This document shows positions 46,135 to 57,747 of a stretch of DNA of 64,000 nt, piece after piece. The first letter of the stretch is position 1. The number at the start of each line of letters is the position of its first letter. The stretch is from positions 64,043,662-64,107,661 of the forward strand of contig CM055097.1 of assembly GCA_029204225.1 (NCBI GenBank), given 5' to 3'. Origin of the DNA: Diphasiastrum complanatum. Lineage: Eukaryota; Streptophyta; Lycopodiopsida; Lycopodiales; Lycopodiaceae. The notes beneath the pieces are model-generated. The model searched no databases. It was not told the DNA's origin and saw only the letters and a list, made by a program, of their open reading frames with translations. The position numbers and the translations under genes were made by a program.

Positions 46135-47100
46135 GCACAAACTTTCAATCTACAATTTTGACGGAGAGCTTAGGAAGCTCTAATGTCCAAACTTTCACAA
46201 ATTTCCAATTAATAGCTGCACTGAGTCTCCAACATCATTCCTCCACATGGTCTGTTACAGAACTTGCTCTTTCACAACAATTAGGTCAATTTTTTCCAAA
46301 GCCAAAAAACCACTTGATACTGACGTATAAAGTCACATCTAAAGCTCCTGTTCAATCAAGCTTGAGGCCTTTCACTAAGATATACAGATCTCAAATTCAT
46401 AGCTCAAAAACCATCACATTCTTTACGTTCAACGACCAAAGAACTAATATCTTTTGTGAATTTCTCAACCCGCCTCACTACGCTTTAAACTTCACCTAAG
46501 GTATTCACCGCATGAAGCAAAACAACTTATGCACTCCTCTGAAAGCACAGAACTTTAGCTTTATGCTTTCCCAATTAACAACTTTATCCCCGTTTACGCA
46601 ACCTCCTAAAGCACCTAACAATTCGCCTACTTTATTTTCGGCTTCCAGTCCCTTCTAAGAGATTCCTTCATACATAGACCAGAAAAGTGCTTCCGGCTGC
46701 GTAGATTGCTGCTCTGAGAAGCCCTTTCGCATAAACTGGATACAGATGTTCCACAAGGAATGGTGTATTTTACCTGCAAGCCAGCATACAAAAGATCTGC
46801 AGTGTTTGCTACCGCCAAAACTGATTCACCCTCCTCTGCATGATCTCAGATCCACCTCTTGGCAACGGAATTCCACTGCCAGTTCTTCCAGCCAAGAACG
46901 ATCGCCTCAGATCGGCGAAGAAGTGCAGGCGACGCAGCAAAAAGAAGAAGAAGAAGCAGCAGCGACAAAGAAAGTAGCAATGGAGAAAAGATAAAAGGGG
47001 AGCTATCTAGCATCCTGTCTGTAGCCAAAATGATTCACCTCCTGTCGGCGGCCACCAGTCGGCAGCCACCATTGAGGGGAGAGCTCTAGTGTGAAACTTT
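46135..47100 (-). promoter_or_regulatory. Probable 5' UTR and promoter side of the RING gene
   Basis: Upstream of the RING ATG on the minus strand. The stretch 46850-47080 is GC-richer, with CTTCTTCTT runs and CGCC/GGCGA motifs on the coding strand, as in plant 5' UTRs. It offers a possible non-coding first exon ending GCAGAGGAGG|GTGAATC near 46836, but no acceptor could be assigned with confidence. No clear TATA box was identified. Confidence 0.35.
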
Positions 47101-47213
47101 TATGGCCTACATGATCCAGATCAAGGCTTTAAAAACCTTAGCAAAATTGTCTTACATGACTTTTTTACGCGATCAAAATTTGACATCATGTTCTTGGATG
47201 GATCGTCCACTGG

Positions 47214-47410
47214 AAGGTTGTCAATCAGTGAGTGGCTATCTACAAAAGGCTGGCTCATGTGCCCAGTTAGTTGTCAATTGTCACAAACTTCAAGGAAGGC
47301 AACGCTATGATGGAGGTTGTCAATCAATGAGTGGCTATCTACAAAAGGCTGGCTCATGTGCCCAGTTAGTTGTCAACTGCCACAAATTACCGCCATGATG
47401 GAGGTAATTT
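47214..47410. repeat. 99-bp tandem duplication upstream of the RING gene
   Basis: Two copies, each containing GGTTGTCAATCA, GTGGCTATCTACAAAAGGCT and CATGTGCCCAGTTAGTTGTC, with a 99-base period and few mismatches. The duplicated open frame they create is most likely incidental. Confidence 0.85.
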
Positions 47411-50400
47411 GACCATGCCTCAGAGGGCATGGATATCATAATCAATACTTCAATTGTTGATGTTGTCACAGTCTTCTTGTGTTTAAACTGAGGCAATATT
47501 TCTTGGATTTTTGTGAAGATGATATCCTAGTCTTAGGTGAATTTGAGCATTGAAATAAACCATTGTAATCTTTTTAGTTCTTTGGTTGTCTTTTTTTCAA
47601 CTATTTGGATGCCCTTGCACAAGACAAAGCTTCTTGTAATGTATCAATCACCTTGTTCATGTTTGGCCTTCTATATATAAAAGGACAAATGATTTCATTC
47701 TCTTGAGCTCCATAGTTGCACCATTTTAAAAGTTAGGCCAAAACTTTTCTTTCAAGATCAGTAAGATGATTTCTCAAATGTCGTAGCATCCATGAATCAA
47801 GTGTTGTGACTTTTGATAATTTGGTTGATATCCTCTATTTCATGTGAAAGAACTAAGGTAGCTTGGTTTGAAAATCCACACACAACTTTGAAGTTGTTCT
47901 TGTCATCTTATAGCCATCCATCATATTGTTTTATGTCTAATAGATCTAAACATTTATGCCTAGGAATAAAAATATGTCCAAAGCCATTTGGGCCTCCATG
48001 AAGTTATGAATATAGTGTAATCCCAATTCACCAAGCTTTGCATGTGCACCATTTTCTCAAGTGCGTTTAAGAATATGGGATGAAGCATGAATATATGCAA
48101 AAAGTGTACAATGGTGTAGTCTAAATTTGCCAAGCTTTTGCACATGCATGCACACCATTTTCCCAATTACCAACGTTTCTTTGGTCCTAGGTTGAAGCCT
48201 GCCTTGGAAATTGATACATTTCCTAGCTGGATTTAGGAGCAAGAAGTTGCAAGCTCACAAATATGCTAGCCATCACCGAGTTTAGAAAGAATTCCACCCA
48301 CGGCTTTCTTCACCCACCTTTGCAGCGCCCCATCCAACAATAGCTAGTTAGAAATTTTATATCGCAAAAACTTAGCCATTAAGCTATACAACACCATTTC
48401 AAATGGCATGCTCACATACTCATCATTTGTAGACTCGATAGCCAAGTTCTTAGTTCTGCAACACATTGTCATGCCTCTTCTCTCCAACTTTTGTTGCCCA
48501 AAGACCATCAAATTGTGCTATTTCTCTCATGCATTTCCAATGATGATCGATATGAGAATGCTGCAAATTTTATTATGTTTGGAAGTTCCTTAAGCCTAGA
48601 GCTTAAACATCACATTCGCTTTTTTGAATAACCAGTAATATGAATGTAGCTTTATCTTATAAAGTACGTGATCTACTTAAAAGTTAAAGGACATTGATAA
48701 TTAAATAAATATCTCTAGTTTAAGCTACTAGTATAGTTCCTTGTTTGTTAAATACATTCACATATTGATTTGATTGCAATTATAACTATTTTGTGAAGAC
48801 ATCCTAGAAAGACTATCTGTAATACCTATATATAATTAATGGATTAAGCACGTATTCATCACTTCTTAAACCCTTTTGAATTTCAAAAAGAGGAGAATGT
48901 AGAAGAGACGTGGGAGAATTGGCATCACAAGATTTCAACCGAAGTGACAAGGAAAGTGTAAAATTCAACCTTGTTTGCAAAGAATTTTTTTTGTTTCTGA
49001 CTATCAATGTGTCTAAATGGAAAATAAATTTGAAGGCATGCATAACAAAGCAATCTACATAATGATTTTATCATTAAAGATATTCCCAATTTTATACCGA
49101 TTTTGCTTTTAAAATATGAATCTTTGCATCGATAATTAACAATACTCAAATCACATTTTGGTTTTGGTTTCCCTATTGTGGAGACATAGTCTATATTCAA
49201 GCTTGGAAGTAGGTGACAACTAGAGCTTCACCTAAAAAACATCAAGAATAGTTTGTTGGGAGCTTATATTGGAGATTAATCAATGGGGAAGTTTAATGGT
49301 TTTAGGTTCGATCATGAGGGCCATAGTTCAAGCGAACCTAAGTGAGGCTAGTTGAAGCACTCTTGAGATAAAAAATATAATTAGGCTTTGCTTGTGTGCT
49401 TTTACCTTTGTTTTAAAGGTAGGCGAAACATGGTTTATTTTAGACTTTTTTATGTTTTATCATATCACTTTATTTTTAGATGATTTAAAAACTTTTATTG
49501 AACCATATTTTTTGACACAACAAATAAGTTGTCTTGTGTAGGATGCTACTATGAGCATAGGAAACCAAAAAACATGCTTTTGGTATCTAAAAATAAGGTA
49601 GTTCCTTGACGTCAGACTCATGTTGTTCATTGTCCAATATTTGCAAGCTATGTCCAACAACTTCTCTTAGATGCCCTTGCCTTGTAGCCAACTTGCGCTT
49701 CTGCTGACCAATCTTGCCGACTAGCCACAAGTTGGCGATTTATGTGTCACCTAACCACAAGTGCAAGTGTTATCTTGCCTCTCTTGCTAGTAATAGTAAG
49801 TGACTTGTAAGAGACTTTGTCGTCCCATAAAAGCCATTGTGGAACTGGCCTTGTAGTGGCCACAAGAGCAAAGCTACTTTGCATAAATCTTAAGGCGTTT
49901 TTAGACTAGAGACAAGTCCCTTTGCCCGACCCTTTCACTTGTGCCCATTTTTAGAACCTTGGCAAGTGAGTTGAAGGGCAATGGACCACTCTCCTTTTAA
50001 AGTTGGGTGGCTAAATGAAGGGCCAAAATATGGACAATTTACTGCTTTATTTACATACAACTATCCAAAATTTAAGTTCTTATAATAGCAACAACCATCT
50101 AATGATTCTTCTAGTTTGTACAAGGTTGAGAGATAAAGAAAGACTTGCAAAGGAGTTAGTTGATAAATAGCGTAGATTCTTCTTTGTTGGAGATTGAGTA
50201 CAAAAAACATAGTAAACTTTTAGAAAATTTGACACAAATTCAAATGCCCTGATTGCTCAACATGTGTATTGTAGAATAGTCTAATAACGAGCAATTAAAT
50301 GTGCATAACAATACCTACAATTAGATTGAGTTGGAACTTGTCAAGGACATCCATAGTGTTAGAAAGACTAAGGTGTTCGTGACAACCATGTTTCGACTCT

Positions 50401-51030
50401 TCGACTCAATCAACAAGTACACGATGATAATTGAAACATTTGATTCATAATGAAAGTAGAAACAACATCAACCATTCACACAAGTTAGAATAACATTTGA
50501 TGAACATTCATTAATATAGTATGAATGTATAGAAAGGTTGTTGTAAGTAAATCTACTTTAGCATTGTACAAGCTTAGAAGAAGAACAGTATAAGGACTGA
50601 GCATGAAGGTGTTAGGCATCTACGTAAAAACATCTAAGCCTCCTTCTTGTGCCTAATTTTTTTTGAATAAATAATTTGATATGCTTGAATCATAAAAATT
50701 ATTGAGTTTTTATTATCATCTATGCAAGCACAAGAAGACTTTCATGCAACATTTGGAGTAGTTTCAATAATTTCCCACATACTCACTTAAAATGAATAAA
50801 ATGCTATCCTTTGTTGAATACTTTTGTTTTTAAGTAGTAAGGCATCAAGCATGCATGTGTTTGTCATCTAAAATGTACTACACAAATCTTACTTTATATC
50901 ATCTATCAACAAGTGTTACTCAATTCTAGGAGTCGACCATTCATAAGCAAAAAAATCTATTATCAATATGATTTGGTACCTATAGCCATTTGAAGGCAAA
51001 GTTGTTCCGGTCACCCAAGCCACTTTCATA
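47411..51030. other. Intergenic DNA without a recognised feature
   Basis: AT-rich, with only short chance frames on both strands. A loosely duplicated segment around 48015-48170 shares CCAAGCTTTGCA/CCAAGCTTTTGCA and ACACCATTTTC motifs. No transposon ends were identified. Confidence 0.4.
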
Positions 51031-51953
51031 TGTTGAATTATTCTACTCTTGGAGTGATTCATTCGAATAATCAATCTTTAATCTTCATCCACTTTATTAT
51101 TCAGTTTTGTAGTTTTATTCGTGTTTCTACACATCTGCATAAATACTCGAGAATCGCTCAACAGGCGGCTCGACATATCGGACATCATTTGACTTATCGA
51201 CGACGCCGACAAAAGTCAAATTAGTCGACCATGTCGAAGAACGATAGTTATTGTTCCACCTAATATGAAGCTACAGACTTGCCCTAACTGCGTTGCAAGT
51301 AAATTTTTAAGAAATACTAACTGGAAGCATGCCAACACATTACGGCCATTTACCAAATGCGACTGCGACCTGATTAACTGTCCTATTGGATTCACGTTAA
51401 TTGCTTTAGTATAAATAGTTGATCATAAAAGACTTCTCTAAATCTCTAGCTCAGTTTTCTTACAGAGTTCTATTAGAGTATTGCTATAGCGCTTAGTACT
51501 TATCAGCGAAAGTGCATCAGATAGAGTTTTTATTACTCAGAGATAGCTTAGAGCACGCGGTTTCGTCCATTATTGTTTTGTGCTCTTATCATCTAATTTG
51601 TACATGCTACTTACTGAATCAATCTATTTTCTTATTGCGTTCAGTAGATCATGTCAGAACGTATGCTTCTTTGTAGTTTATTTTAAATCTCTTATTGTTT
51701 TTGCCTGTTTTGTTGAATACATCAACATTGCAATATTCAATACATCATTGTTTGGCTATGAAATCACTTTAGTGCTAACGATTTCAAAGTTGGTTGCTAA
51801 AAGATTGAACATAACTTTTGTCATTATAGCTTTGTTCAATAGTGATAGGCATAGTCATGCACTAGAAAAGAAGACTTATTCTGTTGCGTTCGATAGGTCG
51901 CTTATAGTCTTCGACTTATCGAACCGACTCATTTCATTTCCCTCTTTCCAACA

Positions 51954-51965
51954 TGGTATTAGAGC
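51954..51965 (+). promoter_or_regulatory. Primer binding site variant
   Basis: TGGTATTAGAGC, one base different from the initiator-Met complement, directly after the CA end of the LTR. Confidence 0.8.
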
Positions 51966-52126
51966 ATATTTGTTATATCAGAGCTCTACTACTTGATATC
52001 TTTCATGATATCAAAGCGATATCATTAGATACTTTTCACATTATGAAATCAGAGCGCACTTGCTCTTATGCTTAGCATGGCATCATTCTTAAAGTTATCG
52101 ATTTAATTGAAAGACTATAGTTTCGG

Positions 52127-52755
52127 ATGGATTATCAAAGTAAAGCCGATCTCAACGTCGACAAGTTGAATGGATCCAATTACTATTTGTGAAAATTTAA
52201 GATGAGGACCTTGCTCATCGTCAACGAGTTGTGGGATGTTGTCATAGGTATCGAAGTGAAGCTTGAAGATGACACACTGACTCAAAGTGGAAGTCGAAGG
52301 ATGGTAAATTTTTCGCACTTATTATCCTCAATATCTCAAACACTTAGATTGGCCACATTTTTGAAGCTCAAACTACGAAAGAAGTATGGGACATCCTAAG
52401 ATCACTATATGATTTGAGAGTCACAACTCCCAAGTTACATCTAAGAAGAAAATTCTTCACTCTCAAGATGTCGAATGGTGATTCACTTCAGAATCTCATT
52501 AACCAGTTTACAAACCTCTTGCAACAGATGGCAGATGTCGGATCGATCATAGACGATCAAGACACAATCATGACATTACTTTCAAGCTTGCTCTCTACAT
52601 ACGAGAATTGGGTGATGATCATATTGAAACACTCAGATTTAACTCTTACTAGAGTTATCACTATGTTGCTGCAAGAAGACAATCAAAGAAGTCAAGACAT
52701 TTCGTCAATTTCATCATCTCATGCTCTATATATCAACAAAGGCTCAAAACGATAG
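52127..52755 (+). pseudogene. Copia gag with Trp-to-stop change
   Basis: Starts MDYQSKADLNVDKLNGSNYY, then has TGA at 52190-52192 where the family has a conserved Trp before KFKM. It continues MRTLLIVNELWDVVIG, then, shifted, LHLRRKFFTLKMSNGDSLQN and LLSSLLSTYENWVMII. It is the same gag subfamily as the element at 14500-15063 and is broken at the same Trp. Confidence 0.75.
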
Positions 52756-52999
52756 AAGTAGAAAAGCTCTAAGCAGTCAATATAAAATCAGAAATCGACT
52801 CAAAGTCAGCATAGGGTGTAGGAAGTCGATGGTGAGCAGTCCTTCACATGTCAAAACGAGTTAGAACACTTGGATGGGAACCTAACTTAGTTTAGTTGCT
52901 AGTTTAGATGCTTTTCTAACTCTACACTAACTCTATCCCACTTTAACTCTAACTTCCACTAACACTAACCACATACATTCATCATGAGAATAGGTGAAG

Positions 53000-53004
53000 G
53001 GAGA

Positions 53005-53063
<59 letters not shown>
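53000..53063. repeat. (GA)n microsatellite
   Basis: GA repeat with one interruption near 53010. No LINE 3' UTR adjoins it on either side. Confidence 0.95.
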
Positions 53064-53066
<3 letters not shown>

Positions 53067-53599
53067 GCCCATGTGCTCAACATTTCATACTAATGAAAAA
53101 GCTTTAAGAATACTAAACCGCCAACAACAATGCAAAATGGAAGAAAATAGAAACATAAACAAAAAGCAAGAGCATGAACACATTAGCGCATGAGGATGCT
53201 TGGCTCTCCAAAGTGGTAGAATTTTCTCCTCTCATTAGCATCTAAAATGGTGTACAAAATGTGTCTTTTTATCTTTGGGGAGGCTCTTTACCCTTGCTTC
53301 CTATTAGCTACTTGCAAGAAGGTAGGATTGAAATCCTAACCCTTAAAAAAAAACACAATCTAATCTATGGTGCACAAAGAAGCACCCCCCCCCCCACCAT
53401 TTTGACTTTTGACTATTTTGACTAATTACAAAACTTAGCAAACTTAACTTAAACTTTGGTCTTTTAACATTATTTTAGTTACATGGCCCAAAGTCTAGTT
53501 TACTCAAAATAAATTATTTACAAGTGCTCATTGGGCTATGGGCTTATACACGCAGGAATCCACGATCCTCGCAACTTATTTCAACTACTTCTGACTATT

Positions 53600-54562
53600 T
53601 TATTTATATACACGGAATACCCACAACTGGGCCTCCAACCTGAAGTAGTGCCGGTCCCTCGGCACTATGGTGTTTAGTACCGGCCTCGGGTTTTGCGGTG
53701 GCGCCGGATGAAATATCCGGTGACGTCGTCCATAAATTCGACGTACGTCAAGCTTTGTGGATCCTTTGGTGGAAAAAAGACTTTGTTGACACTTTCTATC
53801 CAAAATTGGGTGACCCAAGTGTTAAATTTATGGGGCCATGGGTGACCTAACATCGCTGCTCTATAGTACACTCGGGCCACTGGTCTTCCATTTTAGTTGA
53901 TGCCAGGGCCATATTAGGATAAAAAAAAGTGGTGGAAGAATATTGTCCCATCGTGTGGTGACTCGCAACAAAAATTCTAAGTCTCAGGCGAATTCTACGG
54001 CCACGCGGAATGTTGGATTGTGGCACGTGAGATATATGTTGGAAAATTGAATGAAAGCCCTTTTGGCATCTTCATCCGTACTCCATCCGATTGGAGTAGA
54101 TCTTGGCCAGTTTAAAGTCTCGATGGTAATTTGGTCCAAAGGGGTGCCACACTCCGCCCATTTGCATCGTCGTGGAATAGGGACGAAGTGTGGGTTGACC
54201 TGCAATTGCCTCAGATTGGTCACATAAGCCCTAATGGTTGACGTATCCTATTCAAATGTTCGTTTTCGCCATGCAGGTTGCGGAGCCAGTGCCAGAATGG
54301 ACGTCGTCTCCTTACCTTTGATGTCTATGGCGGGAAAAGATAGAGGCCAGTCGCCGCATGAGGATTTGTAGGGATATTGAGCTAAAAGATTGTCAATTTC
54401 ATCCGCCATGCTCTTTGGTTTGCGGAAGGCTCGGCTGACAGAGATGGTTGGAGAGCCTTGGGATGTGGGAGCTTGTCGCTCTTCTTGGCCTTGGCTTTGA
54501 TCCATTCCTTGACTGTTGTCCAAGGAGTTAATAAGACTTTTACAAAGGGTAATGACCTTCAA
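53600..54562 (-). pseudogene. Unidentified decayed coding region
   Basis: Four consecutive minus-strand pieces keep protein-like composition over about 960 bases: MDQSQGQEERQAPTSQGSP and KSMADEIDNLLAQYPYKSSC; then RQLQVNPHFVPIPRRCKWAE and STPIGWSTDEDAKRAFIQF; then ARVYYRAAMLGHPWPHKFNT; then FFPPKDPQSLTYVEFMDDV followed by TGYFIRRHRKTRGRY. The first two pieces, separated by a stop after WRKRTFE, appear to be in one frame. I do not recognise the family; no zinc knuckle, protease, RT or integrase motif is present. It could be an accessory gene of a plant retroelement, a plant-mobile-domain-like relic or a dead host gene. Confidence 0.45.
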
Positions 54563-55314
54563 GGATATTTAAAGATGACTTGCTTTGCTTGAACATTTAT
54601 ACGAGTACATTGATGACTTGTTGACTAAATCATGAGTATATTTACATAAGTACATTGACGATGTGTTGACCAAATCACTTTCAAAGACTTGACTAATAAG
54701 CTCATATGACCTACTAGCTAAACTTTAATGAGGAGTGTTGAAATTGCAAATTTTAGCCAGAAATATTTTTCTATTGTTTTCCTTTGGAGAGTACTGGATC
54801 AAAATTCAAAGGCACTTCATGTACATTTTTTTGAATTTGCCAGTTTAAATCCATGTCGTAACATTGGCCCATTTTTAATGAGTTGCTCATGACAACTCAA
54901 CATGCCAAGCAATGCCATTAGATCCAAAGAATGGGACGGAGTTGTCCTTATGTTGCAACGATTCATGCCATCTCATTTGCCACATGGTAACAACTCAACA
55001 TTGTTTTGAGAGGAGAGAAACCCATTTTTTTGAGCTTTCAACTTTTGGCCAATGGATAAAGCCATTTCAAAATTGGATTAGGATTCTAAGCCCTTAGCCA
55101 TTGGATATTTCTAGTAGCATTTAGATTTCGCCATGTGTTTAGGCAATAGAGATTTTCACGTCTCTCTGACGTGTGGCAAACATCCAAGTGGATGAAGTCA
55201 CAGATCTAGTACCGTGAAGCTATTATTATTTTTAGCTCCTCCAATTTCCAATCACGTATTGCTAAGTGCTCTAGCTTCCTTTGTATTCCAAAGACATCTT
55301 TAGAGCCAAAATAT

Positions 55315-55490
55315 GCATCTGCAGAATGTGCATTCTCTCTTTGTCTCTCCAAAATGTGCATCCACCTTTTTCTCTCCTCCAAAATATCATTCTCTCTCCG
55401 AAATGTGCACTCTTTGTGTCTCTCCGAAATGTGCGCTCTCTCCAAAATGTGCACACGCTCTCTGTCTCCGAAATGTGCATTCTCTTTCTA
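55315..55490. repeat. Imperfect minisatellite, TCTCTCCRAAATGTGCA unit
   Basis: About six variants of CTCTCCAAAATGTGCA/CTCTCCGAAATGTGCA occur with irregular CT-rich spacers. All three forward frames stay open through much of it because the unit lacks stops, which explains the overlapping frames there. Confidence 0.75.
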
Positions 55491-55759
55491 CCCTCACACC
55501 TAAGGCCCGGGCATGTCGGACCTTCTGTGCAGGTCAAAGCCTTATCCTTGACCTCTCAGCATTTACGTAGTGGAATGCCCAAGACTTTGGGTGCTCCATA
55601 CACGTTAGGGCCCTGGTGCCTAGGGCAATGGTCCTCCCTTGGAGGAAGGCCCTCGGACTGGAGCCTTCCACCTCACGTAATGGATTTTTGGTGACTATTC
55701 TGCCCATTTTGGAACAGATTAAAAAGCAGAATAGTCACCTGTTATTTTAAAAAAAAATT

Positions 55760-55873
55760 TAGTGCAGATTCTGCCTGCGTTTGCCACGTGGCAGCATCGG
55801 ATTGGTCTCAAACTTCTTAGTGCTGATTTTGCTTGCACCTGCCACGTGGCAACAAAAGATTGGTTTAAAAAGG
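55760..55873 (+). promoter_or_regulatory. Tandem duplicated G-box/CCAAT promoter module
   Basis: A 58-base unit is present twice. Each copy has the palindromic G-box TGCCACGTGGCA (55782-55793 and 55840-55851) followed about ten bases later by GATTGG, an inverted CCAAT core. The module lies about 170-260 bases upstream of a TATA box at 56016 and so probably belongs to the gene starting at 56106. G-boxes are bound by bZIP and bHLH factors and often mediate light or abscisic-acid responses. Confidence 0.65.
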
Positions 55874-55939
55874 GTCCAAAAATCCACCGGCTCATTCCAT
55901 AATAGAAGAACCTCATGCTCTCATCCATTGAATTGCTCA

Positions 55940-56014
55940 ATGAAGCACAAGAAAAAGAAGGAAGACGAAGAAGAAGAAGAAGAAGAGAACGATCCAAGCA
56001 TTCTGCGTGAATAG
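55940..56014 (+). other. Possible upstream ORF, 24 codons
   Basis: ATG at 55940 opens MKHKKKKEDEEEEEEENDP and ends SILRE at TGA 56012-56014. It would be a translated uORF only if transcription begins upstream of it. The TATA box at 56016 argues for a start downstream, in which case it is not transcribed. Confidence 0.3.
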
Positions 56015-56015
56015 G

Positions 56016-56023
56016 TATAAAAT
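56016..56023 (+). promoter_or_regulatory. TATA box of the gene at 56106
   Basis: TATAAAAT, 82 bases before the ATG, a plausible core promoter with a transcript start near 56045-56055. Confidence 0.55.
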
Positions 56024-56105
56024 ACTTTCTGATATAATAAGAAACAATGCTGCTCTGATTGCTGTATCAATTTGCTGGGAGGAACGATGCTGAATGTTGA
56101 CTAGT

Positions 56106-57675
56106 ATGGCATGGCTAAGGGGAAGCCGCCGTGTTCAGGGTTTTTGTAAATTCCATTCTCTCGGGAGCAGCAGCTTCCTGTCAGATCTCTCTCACCAACA
56201 CTCGCTGCAGAGTGCCTGTAAGTATTCATTTCGGATTTGTTTGTCGGTTTTTGATTCATGATCAAGACTTTCTAACCATTTGAAACCATTCGGATTATGT
56301 TTTATTTTAGCTGCCCCCCCGGTCTCTCTGTCTCTCTAGTTTTAGCAATCGTCCCAGTTTTTGTGAATCTTGCCTCGATACACACTCACCAAGTCTCTTT
56401 TCAAATTAATATTCTTCAATGATGAGTAAGGGGATTGTTCTCTCCACTCATTTCAAGGTTTTCTTTTTTAATGTTAACTCTCATTGCTATGTTCTCCCTA
56501 GCAGTGAACACCCAGGATACCATAGACCTTTTCGCTCCTCGATACATAGGAGCTTTGTAGTAAGGGGAGTGTTTTTTCAGGACAATGCCAATAACTTACC
56601 CAAGTCTGTCTTCCGTAGATGCAATTTAGGTTTTATTTTATAAATAATTCAGTTTAATATCTAACCTTTAGATATTCAATGAATGTAGATTCCATCTTTG
56701 AGGTTTCAAGAGTGATTCGAGTTGACAGGTGAATCTAGGGATTAGAAAAGTGTTTGCTGGAGGTGGGAGTTTTTAAACTACATATTGTTTGGGCTATTCT
56801 TACCATTCAGTCCGTTGATTCCTTTGATACAATAGTCAAGAATAGGGAATAGGTGTACAATATATTTTTCTGGTTGTAATGTTTGTGCTTTGGGGTCTTG
56901 AAGGACATGTTGGAAGATAACGACTGTTTAGTTACAGTCTAACTTTATCTGTTGTACGTTTGTCATTATTAATTCATGTATCTACTATTAATTGCAAAGA
57001 TTAATTATATTAGGTTGGTATAGGTCAATGTACAAACTAAGCTTACCAATATTTAATGCCACTTGGCACGAGTACTATTTGTTCATAAGCAAATGTTGTA
57101 GAGTGAGCATAATTTATGATGGAGGCTCATATAATGAGTGGTTGGGTCGGTGTGGCTCCCTCCTCTACATGTGTAAAGGTAAACCCAATGTGCTTAGGAG
57201 ATCAAGGAGCATAAGGTAACCAATTGATCTTGAAAGAGGCAACTAGTATCTCCCACAAATCTCATAGTAGAGAGGGCAGTGAAAAAGAAAATTTCTGCAA
57301 CCCCCATGGAACACATTTGGCAAATTTTATCCTCACGTGGAATCCATTGAAAATGTGGTACTTCCACATGTAGCTGGTGTGATGAAACTTGAAGTTATCC
57401 TTATGCAATTCGAAGGCTATGTGACAGCCCTGAGTTCAAGTAGCATGGTAGTGTGAGAAGGCTGGCTGCATCCATTGCTAGGTAAAAGTCTAGTTTGACT
57501 CTAGAGGAGCCCAACAAGACATCATATGCTCTATAGACAAACCGTTGAATGTGGCCATGTTAGAATAGATATACCAAAGGTGCCCAAGAGTTTGGAAGCT
57601 TGTGCATTCCAAGAATGATGACAACCCTACTTAGAGATTGTTTGAGAAGAGGTAAATGCCGTCCGTGGGTAGTAG

Positions 57676-57747
<72 letters not shown>

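Larger units (their letters stand above)
51031..52760 (+). mobile_element. Copia LTR retrotransposon, 5' LTR and gag (truncated)
   Basis: A probable 5' LTR runs from TGTTGAATTATTC at 51031 to TTTCCAACA at 51953. It contains a TATA-like AGTATAAATAG near 51408. A primer site TGGTATTAGAGC follows immediately at 51954-51965. Gag follows at 52127. The rest of the polyprotein and the 3' LTR are missing. The LTR start is inferred from the TGTTG...CCAACA ends, which match those of the gag-only element at 13588-15966. Confidence 0.65.

Noticed and set aside
46846-47028. Leu/Ser-rich minus-strand frame resembling a signal peptide
   Set aside because: It is translated from CTT/CTC repeats in the probable 5' UTR of the RING gene and has no body.
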